NCBI GenBank assembly: GCA_025351205.1
Contig: JANXWI010000142.1
Coordinates: 1-17,239 of the forward strand
Direction of reading: 5' to 3'
Origin: Deinococcus sp.
Lineage (GTDB): Bacteria; Deinococcota; Deinococci; Deinococcales; Deinococcaceae
Length of the DNA stretch: 17,239 bases
Every line of letters starts with the position of its first letter. Positions within the stretch are counted from its first letter, which is position 1. The notes beneath the pieces were generated by a model. It was not told the DNA's origin, did no database searches, and saw nothing but the letters and a program-made list of their open reading frames with translations. Positions 16,785 to 17,239 of this stretch are shown here, in pieces. The position numbers and the translations under genes are program-made.

Positions 16785-16828
16785 TCCTGCCTGAGACCTT
16801 CTGCACAGTTGCCCTCTCCCCCGCTGCC

Positions 16829-16834
16829 TACAGT
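16829..16834 (+). promoter_or_regulatory. Leaderless -10 box before the Old Yellow Enzyme gene
   Basis: TACAGT is followed by six bases (GGCCGC) and the ATG at 16841, the same geometry as at the lipoprotein gene. There is no ribosome-binding sequence. TTGCCC at 16809 is too close (14 bases) to be a good -35. Confidence 0.5.
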
Positions 16835-16840
16835 GGCCGC

Positions 16841-17239
16841 ATGACCGATGCCCCCAAGCTGTTCGCCCCCCTCAAACTGCGTGGCCTGACCCTGAAAAAC
16901 CGCGTCGTGGTGTCTCCAATGTGCATGTACACCTCCGCCAACGGGTTGGCCACCGACTTTCATCTGGCACACCTGGGCAGCTTCGCGCTGGGGGGTGCGG
17001 CCCTGATTCTGACCGAGGCCAGCGCGGTCAGCCCGGAAGGCCGCATCACGCCGGACGACCTGGGCCTGTGGAGCGACGAGCACATTCCGGCGCTGAGAAA
17101 CATCGTGGACCTTGCCCACGCCCAGCACGCCCTCATCGGCACGCAGCTCGCGCACGCCGGACGCAAGGCCAGCACCCACGCCCCCTGGCGCGGTCACGGC
17201 GCGGTTTTGCCGGAGCAGGGCGGCTGGGAGGTGCTCGGT
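16841..17239 (+). CDS. Old Yellow Enzyme, YqjM-type NADPH:flavin oxidoreductase (3' end outside window)
   Basis: The first 133 residues of an FMN-binding TIM-barrel ene-reductase are visible. The start KLFAPLKLRGLTLKNRVVVS is followed by PMCMYTSANGLATDFHLAHL. Cys28 and Tyr30 in the PMCMY motif are the positions that mark the YqjM (thermophilic-like) branch, where this Cys tunes the flavin. Then come LILTEASAVSPEGRITPDDL, GLWSDEHI and IGTQLAHAGRKAS, which supplies the flavin-contacting Gln, the substrate-pocket His and Arg. Enzymes of this group reduce activated C=C bonds of enals, enones and similar compounds using NADPH; the natural substrate is usually unknown. ATG 16841 is supported by the full-length N-terminus and the -10 box just ahead, suggesting a leaderless mRNA. 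It is not part of the transport operon. Confidence 0.93.
   Translation, partial: MTDAPKLFAPLKLRGLTLKNRVVVSPMCMYTSANGLATDFHLAHLGSFALGGAALILTEASAVSPEGRITPDDLGLWSDEHIPALRNIVDLAHAQHALIGTQLAHAGRKASTHAPWRGHGAVLPEQGGWEVLG

Larger units (their letters stand above)
16530..16840. other. Repeat-rich intergenic region after the DppC-type gene
   Basis: These 311 bases carry no credible gene. They hold copy C of the 28-bp repeat, a compound hairpin element, an unassigned stretch (16670-16756), copy D in the opposite orientation, and the likely leaderless promoter of the oxidoreductase gene. Confidence 0.75.

Overview
The window is high-GC bacterial DNA that reads like a Deinococcus-type chromosome. The grounds are the style of the secreted proteins, the GTG/TTG starts, and two genes with a TAnnnT -10 box six bases before the ATG, the arrangement described for leaderless mRNAs in Deinococcus. 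No 16S or other taxonomic marker is present, so the genus is an inference.

Left part (1-6142). The window opens inside the 3' end of a large VIT/vWA-type protein ending in TPR-like helices and a DUF2135 domain. Convergent to it, on the minus strand, lie a DUF1684 protein and a tight four-gene unit: a lipoprotein with an iPIG Ig-like domain and a cohesin-like beta domain, a secreted protein with a Pro/Thr/Ala repeat tail, a small secreted protein ending in a type I dockerin (two 12-residue calcium loops), and a small S4 RNA-binding protein. Each adjacent pair overlaps by 4 bases (ATGA or GTGA), so the four are very probably translated as one coupled operon. A possible cohesin-dockerin pair in one operon, outside any cellulosome, is the most novel item here. 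An MFS exporter lies upstream.

Middle (6143-12307). A complete branched-chain amino-acid (HAAT) ABC importer, livJ-livH-livM-livG-livF, is driven by a near-consensus promoter (TTGACA, 17 bases, TACAAT). A 14-bp GC-rich hairpin between livJ and livH probably lets the binding protein be made in excess over the membrane and ATPase subunits.

Right part (12308-17239). A 14-bp tandem repeat and a promoter candidate precede a DppA/OppA-type binding protein. A terminator follows it, then DppB-type (TTG start) and DppC-type permeases. No partner ATPases are present. Two inverted pairs of a 28-bp GTGGC-rich repeat bracket the dppC-type gene, and the second pair encloses a compound hairpin element. The window ends in the first 133 codons of a YqjM-type Old Yellow Enzyme.

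Functionally, the right two thirds is nutrient uptake (branched-chain amino acids, then peptides) and the left third is cell-surface or envelope proteins of unknown purpose.
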